Assembly: GCA_026874595.1 (NCBI GenBank) | Contig: CM049306.1 | Coordinates: 94,231,642-94,295,641, forward strand | Origin: Sipunculus nudus | Lineage: Eukaryota; Annelida; Sipuncula; Golfingiida; Sipunculidae | Reading direction: 5' to 3' | Length of the DNA: 64,000 bases | Shown here: positions 46,129-57,964 of the stretch, one piece after another | How the letters are laid out: the number at the start of each line of letters is the position of its first letter | How positions within the stretch are numbered: the stretch's first letter is position 1 | Made by a program: the position numbers and the translations under genes | Notes under the pieces: generated by a model | Databases searched by the model: none | The model's input: the letters and a program-made list of their open reading frames with translations, nothing else | Told to the model about the DNA's origin: nothing

Positions 46129-48950
46129 GTTCCTTGGTCCATGGAGCACTTATTATTTAAAAGAAAGGTATAAATATGATTATGAATAGATATATATATA
46201 AAGCCTTCAGCAGTCTCCAGACAATATTGAAGAAAGTAAAACAAATTATTTTTCAGGTTGCCATCCTTTAAGAAACATTGATTTGGTTATTATCAGTATG
46301 ATGATAAAGTGTGTCAGGTGTAGTCAGTGCCAGGCTCCAGATTAGTGAGACGTTTTGTCTAGTGCTATTTTGCAGGCAAATGGTGGTATGGACTTAAATA
46401 ATGTGATATTGTTTAAAAAAAACATTCAGAGTTGCAGAATGGGAACTTAAGTATAGATATTGCCCAATTGTGTGCCTTTTATTTTATTAATTTTTTATTT
46501 ACCAAAGGTCACTGAACACATTTACAATACATACTTCATTCATTACATCATTATTGCAGACCATGACCTGTATACCTCATGGTATCAACTGTTGACTTTA
46601 AATAACACTATGGTTTATTTACTTTACCACATGCAGGAAACATCCCAAACAGGAAGCTTTTAGTGCAAAATTATCAAAACATCAACAAAGGGAATATGAA
46701 TACTCAATAGTAATCATGTATTGAGAAGTTACAGGTTTTCGTTATTAAATGTAGAAGTTGACCGATCCTCTGTCATATATCTAGGTGAACACTGTCCTCT
46801 TTATTTCAAATCTCCGTACTGGGCACGACATTAAATATTTCACTGCTTGCCTAGGGCAATTCAAAGTTTCAGAAAATTTTGGTAGGGCAACCAAAAATGG
46901 GCTCCTACTGCAAGTTAATGTCAATCCCTGCCCTAGCATTCTGTTGTTTCACCATCAAGTTAAGAAATCTGACTTGTATAGGCAAATGGCAGTTAGCTAA
47001 GCAAGACATTTATTTGCAGCATTTTTATTGCAGAAGCGTCAATGAATAGAGTTAGAGATGAGATGCATCTCTGACATCTGTTCTAATCATCCTTTATTTC
47101 AATGGACCTATCTTTAGAAAAGAAAATGAAGTACTGTGTATGTGTGACGCACCATATCATGAGATAAATTCATGTATCGTAACATGGTAAGTCATTTCAT
47201 ACAATTGTAAACATAAAAGCTACCTCAGAGTTCTCAAACATAAATAAGTCAGGTAGGCCAGCTATGGGCAGGCATGTGTCATTGAAGACTGTAAATATCT
47301 TGGATTGATCAGTCACTACTAAGTCAGATTCACCTGTTTGCGCCACAAATTAATGTGGGAGTTAGAAACTGGTTGATATATTATATCATTATCAAAGCTT
47401 ATTTTCACTGTGATGATTCTTTTTTTCTAACTTACACATGTATTGCTGTGTTCACAGTTAGTCATAGGTCCCGGGTGGTATTTAGTCTGTTACAGTAATA
47501 CAGTTACAGTGTAGCATGCTACGTGTGGTGTATGTCTGAAGCTGGCACATGGCATACTCATAAAATTTCAAAATGTGAGTTGTGAAAGGTTCCTTTTATT
47601 CTAACCTAGCTCCATATCTTAAGCCGTACTAACAAGTCTGGGCAGTGAAGTAAATACTGGTAAGGGCGGCTGTATTGATTCCAAAACAGGGTCAAAAGTT
47701 CAGGCTCTTTGGAGGCCTGCTGTGTAAATTCTTGAGTGCAGTGTCAGCCTACACCAGATATATTCTCCTATAAACCAGGGGAGTCATGGAGCTGGACCAG
47801 GAAGGCTGGCACACATATTGACCAAGCTCAGTGAGCATGGCCTTCACAATCAGTATACAGGCTCCAGCATCATGAAAACTAAACAAATTTGTATACAGGA
47901 GTTCATCATGAATACATATATAATGGTTTTGTTTGCTCAATGTCTTGTTCCTTATGTCCCTTGTTAAATGATTTATCATTACACTGTTGACAACCTGAGC
48001 CATATTTTTCATGGATATTGATTGTTATTTTAATGTCTCAGTGACTAGGGTATGTACAGCAGTAGTAACATGCTGGTGCTGTTTTATTGATCAGACTTTA
48101 GTACCAGCTGTGCTGTTTATATTCTGTTGTTTTGGATATTTATTACAAAGAGACATAATGTCAAGTTATCATTGCTCCATGTGACATTCAAAAATCCAGC
48201 ACAGATGAAATGGTATAACTGAACCATAAATTATATACAGCATCTGTAAGGATTAAAATCTAAAACTGGACAAAAACATATAAAGAATACTTCTTGAACA
48301 AATCTCAGTTTTAAATATAATTATTAATTTGAGCCATGTTTTAAACTCACATCAGTTCATAGTACACATCAAATCCATTGCTAGTCAAGTGCAGTTTTAA
48401 TGTAAAAAAAAAAGGTGGAGCATCCCCAAATAGTGATATTGAGTCCATTTTTTTTATGTCTGCAATGGTTTATGTTTTACTTATGCTGTAATTATGAAAA
48501 TAACCATAATATTGATAAGTAATACAGAACCAAAACAAATTGTAGCAATAGGAATTATACTTGATAATAGGCGTCATGCTGCCATCTCCTTTCACCTGGG
48601 TCTGTCACACTGCCAACATTAGTAATAACTTTTTCCCTTGACAAGCAGTGAACTTGAGAGTTGAGACTTTGTCTGGTGTGCCTAATCAGTAGTAATAAAT
48701 GTTTGTTGCACTTCAACAAATTGATCTCTAATATTTTGCTTTCCAGCTATATATTTAAAGTTAAATGAATGAATAGAATAAAAAAAAATCACCAGCTAAT
48801 TATAGCCTTTGTGATGTGCGAACCTACATATTTTAATAAATAACCATTTTGTTTATTACTTTTTGTTGGTGGTGTACTTGAAAAAGATATAAGTGAGCTA
48901 GCAAGTTTACAATGGATGAGATGATTACCATTATTTCCTTGTTGTTGCAG
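46129..48950. other. Probable intron or upstream region of the large nuclear-protein gene
   Basis: Unique AT-rich sequence with no repeats or exons I can support. It ends in a polypyrimidine tract and the acceptor TTGTTGTTGCAG at 48939-48950. Confidence 0.45.
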
Positions 48951-49058
48951 GTGAATCATTCATGGCCTTGCTGAACCTGGATCTGAATTGATTAGGAGCC
49001 TATCCATAATGACACCATGAAGCCAGACGCACTGCGGCCTCAGTGAGAACAGGTCGCC

Positions 49059-52000
49059 ATGCAGCCTCACAATATGGGAGATATTAATCCCTTGGATTTG
49101 TTAGCAACTGCGGCTGCCTCGCTTCATACTGCTTCTGTCATAGCTAAGCCGTGTTCAAAAGATACCAGTCTCAGTGTCGGAGCAGAAGGGGAAAATGATG
49201 ATAATGAAGAAAATGAAGATGCTAATTGTGCCAGCTCCATGCAGTCTCATGGTGACAATACATCTGCCACAGACCAAATATTGGCAGTAAACAGTCAGGA
49301 TGAACATAACGAGTCAGAAATACCAAAAGCGCTGAATAATGACGATGTGCATAAACCTGTGGTTAGAATGAGAGATGCCACTAAACTGGTATTGCATGAT
49401 AGTGAGACAGGGAAACAGTTGACTGTGTTACGCATCAACACACAACAGGTGTTGGACCATTCGTATGCATATGTGGGCCATGCACCACAGTCAGATGCTT
49501 CACAGGTGAAAGTTGAAGGGGAGGGCCCTTTGTTAAACACTACTGAGGCACAGGGAGTGAAACAGGATGCACATGTGTGTCATGGCTCTGGCCATGTGAC
49601 GGATCCTGACACTGAGCCTGCATACAAAGACGACATCACACAACCTGCAGAGCCCATTGACGCTCAGTCAGTGACTGAAACTTCAGTACTTCCTGTCACT
49701 TCACAGGCAGACCAGACTTCTGATAAGAAAATGGTGGCAGGTTTGAACAAGAATATGGTTCTCAGAGCATTGCTTGGGGTTAAAACAGGATCCTCTCACA
49801 ATGTTGTTAATGTACAAGTTACTGAAAATACATGTGATACTAGTGAGCAGGTTCAGGCGTTATCAGATAATGTTATTGATTTACCACATGTATGTGTACC
49901 CAGTGACTCAAAGGATGAAAGTTCAGATGCCATTCACTGTGCTCACACCACTGAGGAAGTAAATAGGACACTTGAACTGGAGAGCACAGATCAGACTGAA
50001 CCAGTATGTTCAGATAGTGAAGTGACAAGTGTTAAAGAGTCCAGTGGTGATGATCAGGTCACTCCAGTTCAAACAGAAAGTTCTCCGGTTCAAACAGAAA
50101 CTTCTTTGGAAAATAAAAATGGGTGTTCAGACGAAAATAATTCAGGTTCAGAGCCCAAGCAGGTAGAAACAACTCCGACATCTCAGGAAAAAAATTCCAC
50201 TGGAAATAAAATTAAAAGCCTGCAGACCTCAGAGGGCAAATCTGGTGGTGATGAGGGGACAGTTCCAGTTCAGACTCCCTTGTCTGTCAGTATTTCTGGA
50301 CTAGATAATTCATCCACATCAGATGTTCAAGTTTTAGTGTCTCCAGCATTACGTGGAATTCAGCAAACAGCGCGATCTCGGCTAAAGTCTGTGGTAACAC
50401 ACAGGGATAGTATTGACAGTGTGGTAGAAAAAGAAGGGACAATCGATGCTGTTCAGACATCAGACTATGAAACTGACCACTGTGGGCTACATTCCAGCTC
50501 AGATGAATCATGTGATGTTAATGCTAGTAGCGATTCAGAACTGGGAAGTTGTATTGTTTCCCCCAGAATCACAGAACTTGATGGGGAAAAGTCATTAGAG
50601 GCAAATTTTACTGTGTCAGAACCTATAAAATATACAAGCTCTGCAGCAGAAAAGAGCTCAGATAAGACACAAAGCCCCACTGTCCATTATGTTGTGAAGA
50701 ACGCAAACGGAAATTCAAAGACTGTTATTCCTGTTCAAAAGTACAAGTACATTATAGAGGATGACATTCCACCTACAAAATCTACAGACCAAGCTGAAAA
50801 ACCTAAAGTGGGGAATATAGACACTTCAGGGATTACAAATCCAATATCAGTCAACTCAAATGGCGATTCAAAAATATTACTTGTGAACCCCCCAGCAGTG
50901 ACACTGAGTGGTAAGACCAATGTAGGCACAACTTCTTCAACATTCATAACTCCATCTTCAAGCATCCTGAAATCAACAAAACTAGGCCCAGGCACTCAGA
51001 TTCTGGTGGCAAGGCAGGTACCAGTGAGCTTAGCTGCAACAGCATCTACACCAACACGAACAGTACTGCAGCTTGGGCCCACCACAAAAATCTTACCACA
51101 AGGAATTTTGTGCAGGACTAATACCAACAAAACAACTGCTTCAGGTGCACTGTTACTTCCAAGACTGCCAATAGCTTACAGTAATGTAAAAGCCTCTGCT
51201 GCCACAAAGACTAAGGGAAGTGATGAAATCCCTAGCCCTATTGTAAGCACCATTGATGGGGTTCCCAATCAGGCACATTCTGTACAGGAGCTTAGTGGAA
51301 CAGTGGAACATACAGTTAAACTAAATATCCCTAGCCCTCAGTCAATATCCCCTGGCGGAGTGAATGAAGAAATGGTTACTATAAATTTGCCTAAGAACCT
51401 TCATGGGTCCTCTTTCGCTCCTATTAAAAATCCAGGACAAAAAGATTCAAGGGAATCCAGTCGCAGCTCCACACCAGCAGCTGGTTTGTCATCAGAAGCC
51501 AAGCTGGCTTGTGGCGTAGAAAGGTGGACAATTAACAGCTCAATATCAGGGCGACAAACCCCTTTGTTATCTACCTCAGTTCATGAAGCTGACTCCCCTA
51601 GTGAAAAAATCAGTGTAAAAATAGCATCGTCACGCATAGTGGAAGTATCCACCCCTGAACCTGATGTCCCCAAACAAAACACAACAGAGTACAGGACCGC
51701 AAGTATCGGAACTTTGGGGTCAATATCCTGGAACAATGTTAACAGTCATAGTGGCACAAACAATGAGGAGTCGCCTGCAATGAAAGAGCTGTTACTACGC
51801 AAGAAACCTTTGACTTGTTCTGCTCTGAGTGAACATTTACTTGGAAAGGACTATAAACTAAACAATGGCACAGTTGAGGAAGCACCTCGTCTGAAACGAC
51901 CGTATAACAGACGAAAACCCAAATGTCCTAAAGTTGAGATCAGTGCATTTAGTGAGGAAAGTGAGCACCTGCACCCTCTAATTGATCACGACTATTGTGC

Positions 52001-53816
52001 ATTTACATCATTCAGTGCACAAGTTCAGAGTAGCATAATAGCAACTACTGAGCTCAAGTTCTTTAAGAAATACAACAAAAAGAAAACTGCTAAACCCAAA
52101 GATGATTGTGAATTGAACAAGGTCAGTCCGTCTGTAAAAATTGAGCCAGAGCTGCTTGTGACAAATCCTGAGGAACAAATGAATGAGGAAAGTAATGCTG
52201 CTTTGAAAAAACTGCCAAAGAAGTTGAGACTGAAAAAGCTTAAAAAGATTAAAGAAAAGAAAAGATTGATTAAAGAGAAAAAGAGGGAGAAAGTTTATTC
52301 TCCAGAAACTGTGGAAAAGAAGGGCAAAAATTATGTAAAGATAACTGGCAGTTACCAGGATGATTTTGTTTATTTCGCTACTAAGAAAACAAGAGGGAGA
52401 CCCAGGAAATTCCAGGATGGTCAGCTTGACCATGCACAAGCATTGCCAGTGGCTAAACAAACTTCTGTTGGCGGGCTCAGTGTTTTTGATTGGTACAAAG
52501 ATCTGTCCAGAGCTGACAAAAGCACAAAATTTGGACTCTCAGAATCTAGGAAGGTACAGAACCAATCATCATCGCGCCAACTTCAGATGCCGTTACATGA
52601 CACAGAAGTGGTTGATCTGGTGTATGAGATGGAAATGGAGTCCATAAGTGAAAGCAACAGCAATGCTGGTCTCCCTGATTCTCGTGACTCTGTATATAAA
52701 CCTGCCCTCCATGCTGGCGGTGACGACATGGGATTAGTCAGTCACTCCACAGCTGAACTCAGTAATATTGATGAAGTGTTTGACACAGCAGTGTCCAGTG
52801 TTAAAGCTGAAAGTGCAAATACAAGTGCAAATGACAGTGGCATTTTTTCATGTGTGGGCAGTGATACCAGCACTACCTTAACTGCGTCATCAGAAGGACT
52901 ACCAAGCACTAATGGACCGGTGCCAATTAATACTCTGCTGTCATCTTATGTTGATGACCCTTCAGAATCTGGCAACAATCAACTTTGTGACCTTGATTCC
53001 ATTAATGATAGTGACTTGTTTAGTGGGGACCTTAATAACATGACTGACCTGCTTGGTGAGATGGCATCGTCTGGCACTGGGGTACAAATGAGCACCAGTG
53101 TTGTTGATTCTACAGGGCATATGGACGTGTCATCTAGTTGCTTTGGCGGTATGTTAGACAATGGTGATGGGGCCCTCAAAAAAGATATTGACCTTAGTGC
53201 ATTGGAGCGGATCAAGAACGGGCTCGTGAGTGGCGCTGAAAGTATAGCAGGTAGCTCGGTGTCCGGAGACAGCTTTGGTGATTACAGCACTTTCAGTCTG
53301 GGAAAGAACAATCTGGACAGGTCTGAGCTGTTTCCAGACATGAGTCAGCCAGAGCCAACTGTAATGAACGATGTGATTGTACCAGAGCTCACAGTTGTCA
53401 GTATGTACTGGAATGATCTGCCTGGTCTTGTCATTAATAACAAACAGTATGTGCGCCTTGTTGACATTCACAAACAAGTCCTGCCTGCAAAGGATACAGG
53501 TATCTTGAAAAAGCGGTGTCAAATGCTTGAGCTGGAAATAGCAAGCTGCACGGAAATGCAGCGAGATTTTCTGATTCGTTATGCTAATGCAGCCAAGTCT
53601 AAGAGCTGTGTCATCATCCCCAAGGCAGCAGCGGAGACACTAATAGGCTTCTATGTGGATCCTCGACCCAAGGTGAAGACGACACCTGCAGGCAGCAGGG
53701 ACTCGTCACCCAGCAGTCCTGCAGCTCAAGTCCTTGCTGCTGAGAGTCCTCGCTCGGCTGAAGGTACATACCAGTACTGTATGCCAGATCATTTCATGTA
53801 CATTAGATGTCCCTAA
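49059..53816 (+). CDS. Large nuclear AT-hook protein with SKI/DACH-like C-terminal domain (read-through form 1585 aa; main exon to 53763)
   Basis: The exon begins at acceptor GTTGCAG|GTGAAT (48951). An in-frame TGA at 49044 precedes the ATG, which has a good context (GTCGCCATGC). Residues 1-900 are Ser/Thr/Asp/Glu-rich and disordered. Basic motifs follow: KRPYNRRKPK near 945, a Lys-rich block at about 1049-1078, and the AT-hook TRGRPRKF near 1110. Residues about 1445-1535 form a compact region (LPGLVINNKQYVRLVDIHKQ, then KKRCQMLELEIASC). Its pattern, a short hairpin, helix, KKRC...L.I..C, helix and a final beta/helix, resembles the SKI/SNO/DACH fold, with IIPKAAAETLIGFY as its last part. I infer a chromatin or transcription role. 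I do not recognise the exact family. The normal mRNA probably splices at GAAG|GTACAT (53763); reading on adds 17 residues to a stop that overlaps AATAAA. Confidence 0.9.
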   Translation: MQPHNMGDINPLDLLATAAASLHTASVIAKPCSKDTSLSVGAEGENDDNEENEDANCASSMQSHGDNTSATDQILAVNSQDEHNESEIPKALNNDDVHKPVVRMRDATKLVLHDSETGKQLTVLRINTQQVLDHSYAYVGHAPQSDASQVKVEGEGPLLNTTEAQGVKQDAHVCHGSGHVTDPDTEPAYKDDITQPAEPIDAQSVTETSVLPVTSQADQTSDKKMVAGLNKNMVLRALLGVKTGSSHNVVNVQVTENTCDTSEQVQALSDNVIDLPHVCVPSDSKDESSDAIHCAHTTEEVNRTLELESTDQTEPVCSDSEVTSVKESSGDDQVTPVQTESSPVQTETSLENKNGCSDENNSGSEPKQVETTPTSQEKNSTGNKIKSLQTSEGKSGGDEGTVPVQTPLSVSISGLDNSSTSDVQVLVSPALRGIQQTARSRLKSVVTHRDSIDSVVEKEGTIDAVQTSDYETDHCGLHSSSDESCDVNASSDSELGSCIVSPRITELDGEKSLEANFTVSEPIKYTSSAAEKSSDKTQSPTVHYVVKNANGNSKTVIPVQKYKYIIEDDIPPTKSTDQAEKPKVGNIDTSGITNPISVNSNGDSKILLVNPPAVTLSGKTNVGTTSSTFITPSSSILKSTKLGPGTQILVARQVPVSLAATASTPTRTVLQLGPTTKILPQGILCRTNTNKTTASGALLLPRLPIAYSNVKASAATKTKGSDEIPSPIVSTIDGVPNQAHSVQELSGTVEHTVKLNIPSPQSISPGGVNEEMVTINLPKNLHGSSFAPIKNPGQKDSRESSRSSTPAAGLSSEAKLACGVERWTINSSISGRQTPLLSTSVHEADSPSEKISVKIASSRIVEVSTPEPDVPKQNTTEYRTASIGTLGSISWNNVNSHSGTNNEESPAMKELLLRKKPLTCSALSEHLLGKDYKLNNGTVEEAPRLKRPYNRRKPKCPKVEISAFSEESEHLHPLIDHDYCAFTSFSAQVQSSIIATTELKFFKKYNKKKTAKPKDDCELNKVSPSVKIEPELLVTNPEEQMNEESNAALKKLPKKLRLKKLKKIKEKKRLIKEKKREKVYSPETVEKKGKNYVKITGSYQDDFVYFATKKTRGRPRKFQDGQLDHAQALPVAKQTSVGGLSVFDWYKDLSRADKSTKFGLSESRKVQNQSSSRQLQMPLHDTEVVDLVYEMEMESISESNSNAGLPDSRDSVYKPALHAGGDDMGLVSHSTAELSNIDEVFDTAVSSVKAESANTSANDSGIFSCVGSDTSTTLTASSEGLPSTNGPVPINTLLSSYVDDPSESGNNQLCDLDSINDSDLFSGDLNNMTDLLGEMASSGTGVQMSTSVVDSTGHMDVSSSCFGGMLDNGDGALKKDIDLSALERIKNGLVSGAESIAGSSVSGDSFGDYSTFSLGKNNLDRSELFPDMSQPEPTVMNDVIVPELTVVSMYWNDLPGLVINNKQYVRLVDIHKQVLPAKDTGILKKRCQMLELEIASCTEMQRDFLIRYANAAKSKSCVIIPKAAAETLIGFYVDPRPKVKTTPAGSRDSSPSSPAAQVLAAESPRSAEGTYQYCMPDHFMYIRCP

Positions 53817-53820
53817 TAAA
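53815..53820 (+). terminator. AATAAA overlapping the read-through stop codon
   Basis: The stop TAA (53814-53816) runs into AATAAA (53815-53820), 52 bp into the presumed intron. This is the layout of an intronic polyadenylation site that would yield the 1585-residue form. A second AT-rich region with AAATAAATAAG lies near 54319. Confidence 0.35.
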
Positions 53821-54472
53821 CAGTAGCCCCAGATAAACTGTATAGAGAGCTACACATTTTGATCAGTTTGAGAAAAGTGATTTTACATAATTTTCATAAA
53901 TTCTGATGCAGTCAGAATATTTATGAATAGATCAAATTGCATTCTTTTTACCACCTGAACACTGATACATGAAATTGATGAAGTGAACTGATATTTGCTG
54001 AGACATCCTGACTTGAAATAACTGTAACTGAGGACCAGTAAATGTGTATAAGCAGAATGGAATGCAAAAAATTTTGCCATCCATGGTTCAAAAAGAGCAT
54101 GTGTGCAATTATCACTGTTTTGGCGTATGCTGCATTTGGAGGTGTGGTATCATATCTTTTTAAAATTTATCATAAACACATTTTTAGTGAGTGAAATCCT
54201 GGATTTTCTAGTGGCTGAATTGCAAATAACTTATTTTCAGTAAATAAAAATCAGTGATTTTGTGTCGATTTATATAAATATATATGTATTTTTTAGAAAT
54301 TCTATGTTCTTTTATTAAAAATAAATAAGAAAGTAAAGCTTGAATTATCTGTAATTTGAGTATTCATCCTGGTTAACTTGATTGAAATCCGTCTACTCAG
54401 AGGAATTTTGTATGTGCCATGTTGTATGTTGTGCGAATGGGAAATCTGACCAGTTGTTATTCCTTGGTCCAG

Positions 54473-54608
54473 GGGAAGACGATGTAGACGGAGATGACGC
54501 TGTTGACCAGGTTAAGGATGTTTCTGAACCGGTCACCAGTCGAGTTTCTTGCAAAGTGCGACTTGCTGGTAAAGGCAAGGGACTAGGCAAGGCCAAGGAA
54601 CCTAGAAG
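54473..54608 (+). CDS. Large nuclear-protein gene, next coding exon
   Basis: The acceptor GGTCCAG precedes 136 bp whose phase joins exactly to the donor at 53763. It encodes an acidic stretch (GEDDVDGDDAVDQVKDVSEP) followed by a basic one (KVRLAGKGKGLGKAKEPR), then the donor AGAAG|GTATGG. The open frame, composition like the rest of the protein and clean splice sites support it. The intron is 709 bp. Confidence 0.75.
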
Positions 54609-56625
54609 GTATGGAATGGTTGGGTCACTATTGCTCTTAGTGTATGTTATATTCTGAGTGAATTTATCCTTGTGTAAAACTGTTGTTCAATGTCTAAATG
54701 TTATTTTACATAATTCTGTCAAGACTTGCCTTAAGCTTCATTTTAAATATTTATATTGGCAGAGGTATGCATTACAGTACATTTCAATCACTCCACCCCC
54801 CCCCCCCCCCCCCATACACACTGTATGTCATATTATATTATGAAATTCTTGTTATTACTCACCTAATGTTCTGTGTTAAACAATCCTGTCAAAACTTTCC
54901 TATAGCCTTATTTTATTTAGTCAACCAAAGAGGTAGGTATAACAGTACATTTTGGCCCCCTCCCCAACCTCCAACGGTGTGTCATATTTTAATAAAAAAT
55001 TCTTATTATTGTTTCTCTTTATTACCAGTATTTATTATTATTTATCATGACACTGCCACGTTCAAATATGTATGGAGCATTTGATTCTGGGTATATTTCA
55101 ATTTGAATATAAAACTTGTCCAACTGCCAAATTAAAAGAAAGCATATAATTATGTATGGGTATGAAAGCCAGCTTAATTTCAAACCAATAACTCCTTGTC
55201 TGTGTGGTTTAGGTATGAAAACAATCATTTCGCGTAACTGTTAAAGTTCAGCTAGGGCTGATCTGAGGTAAAACGTATAGAACACTTTGGGGGGGGGGAC
55301 TATTTTGTTGCACACCTGCCAATGACAGCAGTATGTTTGTACTGAAGATTTAGGTTAAGTATGTTAACTTTTGATATAACTTATCTGAAACCACACCTGT
55401 CCTAAGGTCCCTGGGTTGGTGATAATGGCTGGGTTATCAAGTCTGTTAACATGAAATTAATAGTAAGAAATAGTTAAAAATTAACCACAGCAAACCCACA
55501 GCATTATTCTTCATAGCAATACCATGATTAAAATATAAACATAGCAGGTTAACAGGCAATGGTGCAGGAAATTGATCAATTCATCAATTAAATTGTATTT
55601 ATCTGAATTAATAAATCTAGAGAACTAGGTCATGTCTAGTATGAAAGAGCGAAGCCATTGTGAAGCTATAAAATGAAAATATTGATAAATGTTACTGGGC
55701 TTCCAGCTTAAGTGTAAATTTTCCCTTCTCCTGACCTTTTTGACCTGTGTGATAACCTTTAATCTGATCAAAATAATGTTGATGTTGTGGGCAGACAAAC
55801 ATTACCCTATTTATATTAGATGTCCACCAAGCTGGGATGGAAATGATGACTTGTTTGTACTTTCGGTTGTACATTGGGGCAGTGATGACATTAGTATAAT
55901 TGAAAATGATAATGATTGACTGCATCTTCATACTATTAAGTCTGTGGTTATGCTTTCATAGACCTTGCTTCAGCGACCCAACCTGATGTCTCTTTCATGA
56001 ATAATCATAAATAAAGAAGGCATATTAACCAGTCAAATGACTCTGGTATACTTGTTCTATGTAGAATCTGGTTCGATGTTTTGATTAAACATTCAGCATT
56101 TTCGGACTTGCATCCAGAATCTGATCTTTCAAATAAAGCCATATAAGCCTGTTTCATTTCTAGTACATGTGACCTTTGTATTGTTTGCATATTGTTCGTT
56201 TAATTTGATTGGCAGTTGTTTTGAAACAAACACTTGCAGCTTGTTCATTATTCTTGAAATGGATCCCAGAACTGATATTGAAATCTTTTGCACATGAAAA
56301 GCTTAAAATGAACTGTGAAACTGTCCTTATTAATGAGAAAACCTTGGTGACCAGATGATTCTTTTTGTTTTATGATTCTGCATATCCAAGGTGTGAGAGG
56401 CAAGAACACCATAATATACATTTTAAGGGATCACCAGGAGAAAAGCAACTTTAAAATAGTAAGGTACCAACAGGAGAATTGCAACTTAAAAACTTCATAG
56501 AGATTGTTTAGATGAAATTAATGATAAATGAATACATCATATTTTTTAAAAGCTAAGTTTAAGGTGGCCTTTCATTATACCTGTTTGTGTCTTCTAATTG
56601 TATCAGTTGGTGAACAGTCGCTCAG
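54609..56625. other. Presumed intron of the large nuclear-protein gene
   Basis: No coding sequence is supported. The open frames at 55689-55931 face each other on both strands and show no family features. Confidence 0.4.
54786..54803. repeat. Poly-C tract
   Basis: About 18 consecutive C in the intron after the exon ending at 54608. A shorter poly-G lies near 55290. Confidence 0.85.
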
Positions 56626-56806
56626 AGGAAAGCACTGCAAACATAAAAAGAGGGCAGCACCCATCAAAATAAATAGTCCTGATGTTTTTTTGTGCCACAT
56701 TTGCTTAAGTCATTGTCACCGGTCCCTGGATTATGTGCTTGAACCGCCTTGTCGGTTGGCATGGCAACAGCATCTTCATCACAGTGCATCCAATTCTGTC
56801 ATTTAA
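56626..56806 (+). CDS. Tentative last coding exon of the large nuclear-protein gene
   Basis: The acceptor CGCTCAG at 56619-56625 is in the right phase after the donor at 54608: AG plus A restores an arginine codon. The frame runs 60 codons to TAA at 56804. The peptide starts strongly basic and Cys/His-bearing (GKHCKHKKRAAPIKINSPD), continues CHICLSHCH and ends SNSVI. Splicing the three exons gives 1673 residues. The nearer acceptor at 56606 would hit a stop at once. The basic opening is convincing; the rest could be 3' UTR read by chance. Confidence 0.4.
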
Positions 56807-57964
56807 CTCTGTATAGCATCTAATGAAAGTAGATCAATATAGCCCATGTTATTAATTGTTATATGAAACAAGTGCAACCCCCCCCCCTGTAGCCATGCAT
56901 AAAAAAATTGTAATAAATTTTCTGCATAGATGAATATAAAGGTCATTCATGTGAGTGTGTGTGGCCCCTGTGGCAGCATTCCCTGCCAGGTCTCCAGCAC
57001 AGTAATGACAAGCAGCATTTAGAGCAGCTACATGTGACAAGTAAATTAAAAAGGATATATGCTCAAGTTGGTGGTTGATTGGCTTTCACCCGGTAGCCTC
57101 CAGAGTACTAATCAGAGAAGGTGACTAATATTTTCTTCTCACAATGTCAGTTTGTGACAGGAAGGCTGCATACAAAACTGCCAGCAGATTGAAAGGTCAA
57201 ACCCGGAGTCACAGCTGGGATTAGGGCTTTATGTGCCTAAAAAATTCATACAGTCAATAAGATGTCAAAGAAATAGCTGTGTGGGCCCTCTGTTGTGCCA
57301 GACTGGATGACTGGTGGCACTACATGCCTTATGATGTTTTCATATAGGTTTTGTACTTTTATTTTGACTAAATATAATCCTAATGACAGGTGGAGCCTAT
57401 CATAATAAATTAATGTGTGAGCCCAAACTGTCAAAAAATGCAAAATGACGTAAACTGTTTTGCATTACCATTGAAGACAAGTGATTCATAATATTTGACT
57501 AGTTTATACTGAGATTTCATGGTTAAGTTTTTCATCCGTTGGCCTCAAAGTGATTAATTTTAATCAGACTAATGATTGCTATATCTGAACTTGACATGTC
57601 AGTAGAGCAATTCATTTCTCAAGATCAACAATGGTTGCTCTCTGGAGTATGGTGGAACCACTCTTAGTCTCATGATTATATCCTATTGCAGTCTTCTCTT
57701 TCTTATTTATTTGAATGAAGAAGTTTTGGGAATATTTTGAAATGGGGAACTTGTATTATTCTTAAGACCAAATGAATGTGTGTAAGCTTAAATTTTAGCA
57801 TAAGGTTATTAAGTGTATACTTGCCATAATTTACAAGTTCAGCAGTGCTGCTGTTTAAATGTTGTTGTAGCCTGTGTTTCAGGTCTTTTCACACAGTGAT
57901 TTAATATTATGTCATGTCATTTGCTTTATCTAGTCCACAACCAACCTGAATTTTTCTCTTGTTT
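56807..57964. other. Probable 3' flank of the large gene
   Basis: AT-rich with a short poly-C near 56878-56887. No further exon was recognised. Confidence 0.4.

Noticed and set aside
49295-53522. Several open frames of 62-150 codons on the - strand or in other + frames of the large exon
   Set aside because: Shadows of the 1585-codon frame; they lack domain features and reflect its codon bias.
56600-56806. Use of the acceptor TATCAG at 56606 for the last exon of the large gene
   Set aside because: In the phase set by the donor at 54608 it reads a TGA within two codons; the acceptor at 56625 keeps the frame.
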